A stretch of DNA of 64,000 bases from Spisula solida (Eukaryota; Mollusca; Bivalvia; Venerida; Mactridae): assembly GCA_947247005.1 (NCBI GenBank), contig OX365948.1, positions 5,580,001 through 5,644,000 on the forward strand, written 5' to 3'. This document shows positions 57,972-64,000 of this stretch, piece by piece (position 1 is the first letter of the stretch; every line of letters begins with the position of its first letter). The notes beneath the pieces are model-generated. The model was not told the DNA's origin, searched no databases, and saw only the letters and a list, made by a program, of their open reading frames with translations. Position numbers and translations under genes: made by a program.

Positions 57972-59196
57972 CTATAGCACCATGTTGGTACATGTATATA
58001 ATCCTGTACTTTGGTGAGTTTGATGTAATGGACGTTCTGTAGCTGGTTCTTCGTCAAGTAATTTGTCTTTGGTTAAGGATAGAAATCCTGCAAACACTTT
58101 CCATTCGTTGATCTGGAACAAAGAAAAACATTATTTATAAACATAGACACGCTTAGAGACAGTCATGGCTATAAGGGACGGCTAGAGGATTCATGGCTAC
58201 CAGGGGCTGATAGATGATTCATGGCTACAAGGGGCGGGTAGCGGACTCATGGCTACCAGGGGTGATTAGAGGATTCATGGCTACCAGGGGCGGGTAGCGG
58301 ACTCATGGCTACCAGGGGTGATTAGATGATTCATGGCTACCAGGGGCGGTTAGTGGATTCATGGCTAACATTGGCGGATAGAGGAATTATGGCTACCGGG
58401 TGGATGTGGGATTCATGACTACCCTTGGCGGAAAGTTGATTCATCGCTAACAGGGGCGGATGGAGGATGCATGGCTTCCAGGGGTGGTTACAGTATTTAA
58501 GGCTTCCAAGGACGGTTAGATGATTCATGGCTATCAGGGGCGGCTAGAGAATTAATGGCTACCAGGGGTGTTTAGAGGATTCATACCACGGGCGGGTGAA
58601 GGATTCGTGGCTAGCAGGGGCGGGTACAGTATTTAAGGCTACCAAGGACGGATAGAGGATTCATGACTACCAGGATCGACTAGAGGATTCATGGCTTCCA
58701 GTGGCGGTAAAACAGATTACCAGGGGTAACGATAGGATTCATGACTGCCATATGCGGGAAGACGATTCGTGGCTATCAGGTGCGACAATAGGATTCATGG
58801 CTACCAGGGGCGACTAGAGGATACATGGCTACCTTTGGGCGGCTACATGATACATACCAAGGATAGATGCAGGTTCTATGTAGGTGGTGTTTAACAACTG
58901 ACTTGGTGGCAATTATTTATGAAGTAAAACAACAGTTACAGAACTGACTTAATATCAATTATTTACGCCGAATGAAAAATAATACCCACCTTTAACTGTT
59001 TAACTTGCTCAGATGGTTGAAGTAATCCAAAGTCATCCAAAGAGTGTATTTGCGTGACATTAACATCACGGTTGGACGCCTATTGTTTTATTTATAGTTC
59101 ATCATCAACAATGTCAGAAATTAAATCCCATTTAAGATTGAAGTTTCACATATTCCATATTATTTTGAATGACAAAAACTTCACTTCCGACGCCAT
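57972..59196 (-). CDS. Small three-exon gene, function unknown
   Basis: Minus-strand model: exon 1 59,196-59,185 (MASE, ATGGCG start in an A-rich context, donor GTGAAG); exon 2 59,079-58,990 (ASNRDVNVTQIHSLDDFG, then LLQPSEQVKQLK; acceptor TTTATTTATAG, donor GTGGGT); exon 3 58,112-57,972 (INEWKVFAGFLSLTKDKLLD..., acceptor CTTTGTTCCAG, stop TAG). All junctions are phase 0, and only that phase is open in exons 2 and 3. The 80-residue product is acidic to neutral with no membrane segment; I do not recognise a family. Intron 2 holds the 58.1-58.9 kb minisatellite. The twelve-base first exon is the weakest part; further upstream exons are possible. Confidence 0.4.
58140..58870. repeat. Degenerate ~29-30-bp minisatellite
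   Basis: About 24 variants of GGATTCATGGCTACCAGGGG plus CGGxTAGA, with frequent substitutions. It lies in intron 2 of the small gene model. Confidence 0.8.
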
Positions 59197-61209
59197 TTTT
59201 GTGAGACAGTTAGGGTGGGCAAATTGAACATCTACACGGCAAGTAAAATCTAGTCATGATTTCAACACAGTCTGTGTAAATTCATTGTTGTTGGATTAGT
59301 TCGTGAGATCATATTTTCATGTGTCCATTTAATCTGGTAATGGGTTGACAAACATGAGGTTAGGGAAGGGGTCGTTTTGTTGCATTTAAAAGAAGGAATT
59401 ATCTTTGTTTTGTCCTTCAAGTTCTATCGCTATCTCAATTTTTTTCCAGACAACTTGTGTTGTAGTAACCATATTGTTGCTACAAAAAGATTATTAACAC
59501 TATTCAGTTTGTAAACAATGGTTTAAGTAAGATATACGACTCAAACTGTCAAGTATGAACTATATTGAACTACAGTTTTCGTCGTATATCTATTACATAA
59601 AAAATACTCTATCAATGATGCAGTTACCTGTGAATGCATGTACAACATATGTAACTACTACACATACATGTATATACAAGTTTCTGCCGTGTGCACTGTT
59701 GAGGCGTGCAAAATGAACATACTGAGTAGGTAGACAAACTTGGCAGGCGAGAAAACAATTATACAAGCATATTGTTGCATGTCATGATGACAACAGTACC
59801 GAGGAATGTACACATTCTCAGAAATAATGTCTATAAAATATCCAACAATCAAATAAACCTGGACCACAGCACGTATATATTTTAAGCCATGGAAAGTGGT
59901 CGTGTGTTTGATTCGCTACAAACTATCGTCTAACATCTCTCAACCAGCCATTCATGTGCCTGCTTAAAGCAAGTGGGTGTTTTATACGTGAACGTCTGTA
60001 TTCATAATTCAATACGCTTATTAACTGACAGCTGGAAGCTTAAAGGGGCTAATCCCCAGATGATAATAAATATACAATTCTCTTTAAAAATGCAAACGTT
60101 TTGAGGAATCAGTGCAAAGTAAACATTGAATGATATATAGAGTTGTTTTGTCAGTAGACACCGTACAGTTCACGTGGAAACTCTATGGAAAAAGTGCTGC
60201 GTTTTGTGTGTACAAGGTAAAATAGGAATTTAACATTATTTTGAACTAACTTTCCAATGAAGAATGATTTCAAGCATGTATCAATCAGAATTTATTTTCA
60301 AACCATTTGCGGTGTTTTTGTATACATGTAGTTTAATTAGATTCGCTGGTAAACGTATCTTTGATAAAGAACAAAAATGAGATTGTTTTACATAAAATTA
60401 TCTAAAATATAATATACGCTCGAAAGATCAATTTCTGTAAAAATAAAATTATTCTTTTTCAATGATGCAGTTTCGTGTGATAAGATAGTGAAATGTCGTA
60501 TTCTGTATGTTCTTGATAATATAATAGGTTTAATTTCATTTGGCCGCTGTCCGTTCTCACTCCGGCCCGATTAGCCAAAACTTTACACCGGACGATATAA
60601 TCTTCGGACGGCGATCGGACTGGATTAGTGACCAAAGTATTAGACAGAACAATATTTTGAATTTCAAAACTCAGCATTAGCACCAATAGTAAGGTATGCC
60701 ATTGTCTTTATAAATAAAACCACCCGCATTCAAAATGATTAACGTTAATACTGTAGAATTGAAAATTCGTAAATGCCATGTTTTTCAAGTGAAAATGTAG
60801 TCACATATTAAACAAATACGTTCGAAGTACACACCATGCAGCCACAGGTTTGAAATGTGTCACGTTGTTGCATGGCAATATGTCTTTACACGATCAGCAA
60901 GTGCGACTTTCTGTAAAGGTTGTTGAGCTTTCCCAATATCCGTATTAGCTTGACCTTGTACCATGTGACTTTCATCTGTTTCAAAAACATTGACAGAACA
61001 ACTATCAAGCACGTTAAGATCTCGGTTTGGCTCTTTTCCAGTGTACGCTCAGTACTCCACGGAATGATTAGAAACGGTAAATCGGACTGAAACGTCCCAT
61101 AGCTATGGGAGGTAAATACATTAAATGGTTCAAACTATATTTTCATTAAAATCTATCAAGGATATTTTTATGTGCCTAGATGCGTTCATATTTAAACACT
61201 TCTCGTTCT
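59197..61209. other. Intergenic, no gene seen
   Basis: Short frames at 59,658-59,867 and 60,459-60,686 have no recognisable motif or splice context. Confidence 0.4.
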
Positions 61210-61440
61210 AAAGACTGTACGGGAAAGGGAGAGAACTGTTGTTGTTATAATCGTAAGTTGAATGAACTGAGAGAACTAATGTTGTTATAATCATAAGTTG
61301 AAGGAAGGGAGAGAACTGCTGTTGTTATAATCGCAAGTTGAATGAAGGGAGAGAACTGCTGTTGTTATAATCGCAAGTTGAATGAAGGGAGAGAACTGAT
61401 GTTGTTATAATCGCAAGTTGAAGGAAGGGAGAGAACTGAT
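61210..61440. repeat. 40-bp minisatellite, about five units
   Basis: The unit is GAGAGAACTGCTGTTGTTAT plus AATCGCAAGTTGAATGAAGG, with minor variants. Confidence 0.85.
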
Positions 61441-61982
61441 AAGTGTGGTAGTTGAAATCGTAAGTAGTGATATGGTCCGATTAAAACACAAGTCATGGCA
61501 TAGACTTGTATTTTATACGAAGATATTATAAATACGAAGACGACATCTCTGTATCTTTATTTTTTACAATTATCTGCTATTAGGCTAACTACGGAAATAT
61601 TTCGAACTAGTTTATACTTCACTTGACATATTAATTAAACTTGAACATACAAAATGGATAACGTTAAATTGAATTCTAAAATGCTTAAAAGATGATGTAG
61701 TTTATTGCGTACGAATCCGACGTTTCATAGAAACTTATTATACTCTAGTCTCGTTCATGATATCAAGTTAAATGTTAGTTGTTATTTAAACATGTACTGT
61801 TCCACTTTCCTGTAAAAATGCATTGTATTGTCCTAAATTGCTATCAGCCTGATGGAATTAGAACACGCTTGGAGGCACATATGATTGTGTACTTACAGAA
61901 ATCTCACTATCTCAGTATTAAGTGGCTATATTGTGTTGTAATTTGCACGAAGTGTAGTTAAAAGATATGTGATAATGTTTTA
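61441..61982. other. Intergenic, no gene seen
   Basis: AT-rich; the 60-codon frame at 61,779-61,961 is unsupported. Confidence 0.4.
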
Positions 61983-62091
61983 AGGCTAGGTCCCACTGAG
62001 GAATTCCTTATCTCCGGATAGCTTCCGACACTACCCGATTCATCACGACTCACCGCCGAGGCAAAAATGCTCAGTTGGAACTAGGCTTTAA
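61983..62091. repeat. 109-bp inverted-terminal mini-element
   Basis: AAGGCTAGGTCCCACTGAGG at the left matches, inverted, CTCAGTTGGAACTAGGCTT at the right with a few mismatches. TTTAA-like sequence flanks both sides. Confidence 0.45.
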
Positions 62092-62536
62092 TACATTTCA
62101 TTTCATCACACAATATTTAGCCAACGCTAGCACATAATTCAGCGTCGACAGACATAGGCGACATGATGGAGGTATGCTGTTTCTTCTTCTGTTGTCACCT
62201 ACTCCTTATAAATAGGTTGATTTTGGACTGACTGTTACCCCCACTCATTGTACACTGAGGCATGATGATACCAAATCAATGTTTGTTTACGTCCTACTGA
62301 ATTTTTGGCGGGAAATTGAGTACACGTTGTAAATAGTTTCTCGATCTGAAGTAACGTATTCTGCATAAGCTGTTTAGCCGACCCGCGGATTGAGATGCCA
62401 CGTCACACCATGACACTACCTCTACCCCACACTACCCGAATGGACGTCGTTTAACCAAACAACTGTAATAGAAACGTTCACCAACACCATGCGACATTCT
62501 AGAACTATCCAGGCGTCACATGAAACCCGGTCCCTT

Positions 62537-62612
62537 TCAAGTAGAAACCTCACCTAAATTGAGATTTTGTTCAAATCATTGTCTGAATTTTATATAAATC
62601 TGAAGTTCATGC
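62537..62612. repeat. Dispersed repeat shared with 4,766-4,842
   Basis: GTAGAAACCTCACCTAAATT...GAGATTTTGTTCAAATCA...ATAAATCTGAAGTTCA aligns with the sequence just left of the 5.2-kb element. It runs on here without the CAGGGACG terminus. Confidence 0.5.
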
Positions 62613-63262
62613 ACTTGCAATGTTACTGCAATGAACTCTTAATAATGATGGATTTGTGTCTTACATGCATTTACAGTATTATTTTTACACAGGTTTAGGC
62701 GACAAGATCGACTTAGTGTTTGTGATTGACTACTGTCTAAAAAACAAGACGTAAGCCAAACACCGAGTAGGATATCCTACGTACCTACATGTATGTGAAA
62801 TATCAAACTTTAATCATTCAATTGAGCGTTACATGTATGTAGTTTCGAAAAGAATGACACCAACATTGTTTGAAGCATCACACATTTAACAACGACATAT
62901 CATGAAATATTCTTGTGAGAAATAATGCATAGACAGCATAGTTGCAGAAAATGGTAAGGGGAAGGTAATACCCCAATACAATGTGTTTTCGCCAGTATAG
63001 ATTACAAGGACAATATACATAATTATGTATATAGGTCATAGTTTCCACAAGTACGTATATTCGTCCACCTTTTGAAGGTTATTAATGTGGTTGACATACG
63101 GTTCGCTAGCTCTGATCTCTTCTCTTGCTTTGACGAAATAACAGGAGGGCATACTTAGTATGGTTTTGTGCGAATTGGGAAATAATTATTATAACACTTA
63201 AAACCCTTTTACAAAACGATACGTCCACTTTTGGTTCAAGGTTGCAATGGATCATTGTCTCT
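62613..63262. other. Intergenic, no gene seen
   Basis: AT-rich with no supported exon. Confidence 0.35.
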
Positions 63263-63385
63263 TTGCGTGAACCATATTTACGTAAACATGACCCCTCTTT
63301 CAATATATTTTTATTGTACTCGTTCTGCGCGTGAACTATATATACGTAAACATGACCCTCTTTCAATATATTTTTTTATTGAACT
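63263..63385. repeat. Tandem duplication of ~62 bp
   Basis: GCGTGAACCATATTTACGTA ... TCTTTCAATATATTTTTATT occurs twice in a row. A second small duplication, AAATTTGTGATTTTTTCTTT, follows at 63,400-63,440. Confidence 0.7.
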
Positions 63386-64000
63386 GTTATGCCCTAAAAT
63401 TTGTGATTTTTTCTTTTAAAATTTGTGATTTTTTCTTTTACTAAATGTTAATAAAATATGGGTTATTTAGAAGTTTGGGTTATATTTTAATGCTGGGAAT
63501 TTCCACATATATTATAGATAATCTATTTCTACACAATTTCTAGAATTTTAAGTACGTATGTTAAATATGGGTATTTTTACAACAATAGATTGTGTTCGTT
63601 ATGTATGTTGTAATTGTTGACATGTTGACATGTTGAATGAGTGCATTTTTGTTTGATTGAAACATATGGTATAAAAACAGTTAACAATGGAGGTGCGAAA
63701 ACCCATTGAAACAGTATCAGCGAAGTAGCCGGTTTGTCTCCGGAATACTGCATTTCAGCCGGATTTCGGTGATTGGCAATTACAAGCCATTTACACCTTT
63801 TTGTCGCTTGAGGCTCAAACATTCTTTTATGTCAGAATGAGCAAGACGTGTTAAGTCATTTTCAAACTCCTTTTTCATTGGTCAATACAAAATGTCTTAA
63901 ATTCTATTCGGCTTTTTGATTGGTTAATTATTGTTTTCGGTCTTTCGTTAAAAGTTGTGTCCTTCCTCAGAGAAGTCACTTTTGATACCGACTTCTATGT
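63386..64000. other. Intergenic, no gene seen
   Basis: AT-rich; the 81-codon minus-strand frame at 63,577-63,822 has no recognisable feature. Confidence 0.35.

Overview
The window is nuclear DNA of an animal, most likely a marine mollusc (probably a bivalve). This is inferred from split genes with GT-AG introns, an AT-rich background, dense small DNA transposons, LINE debris and tRNA-like repeats, and short repeats bounded by GCCCCC/GGGGGC with AGGTCA motifs that resemble ones common in bivalves. No species can be named from sequence alone, and most of the 64 kb is repetitive, non-coding DNA.

The main genes are two tandem plus-strand paralogues of an organic solute transporter alpha (SLC51A-like) protein. 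Copy A (14,081-20,144) and copy B (47,309-54,560) each have seven exons, and the first six have identical lengths in the two copies. Both encode a multi-pass membrane protein with an FEE/LEE motif, a FGG motif and seven consecutive cysteines. Similarity also covers about 550 bp upstream, including a short upstream ORF, and a few tens of bases past the stop. Copy A has lost the last ~40 residues through a one-base shift. Copy B carries a dead LINE in intron 1; copy A carries a 600-bp inverted-terminal element in intron 4. A small three-exon minus-strand gene of unknown function is proposed at 57,972-59,196.

The intergenic space between the transporters is dominated by a 19.3-kb structure (23,211-42,492). 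Its ends are inverted copies of a GC-rich satellite (8-bp submonomer GCGGCCTA, ~125-bp higher-order unit with a poly(A) tract), and it is bounded by a perfect 9-bp duplication, CCATACATA. It sits inside a ~128-bp minisatellite that resumes on the far side. This is the architecture of Foldback/TU-type elements, at unusual size, and is the best candidate here for an undescribed system. It contains several nested elements but no transposase that I can see.

Left flank (1-14,000): nested inverted-terminal elements; a 704-bp element holding two convergent tRNA-like modules (second copy at 35.5 kb); a Tc1/mariner-superfamily transposase pseudogene split by a 5.2-kb inverted-terminal element; inside that element a TTAA-flanked foldback MITE and five regularly spaced RFX X-box palindromes; and a 54-bp minisatellite whose units alternate in type. 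Right flank (43,000-64,000): an SGNH-hydrolase-like pseudogene with promoter-like palindromes just upstream, LINE remnants, a 1.44-kb element with ~480-bp inverted arms and a 7-bp target duplication, and several minisatellites.
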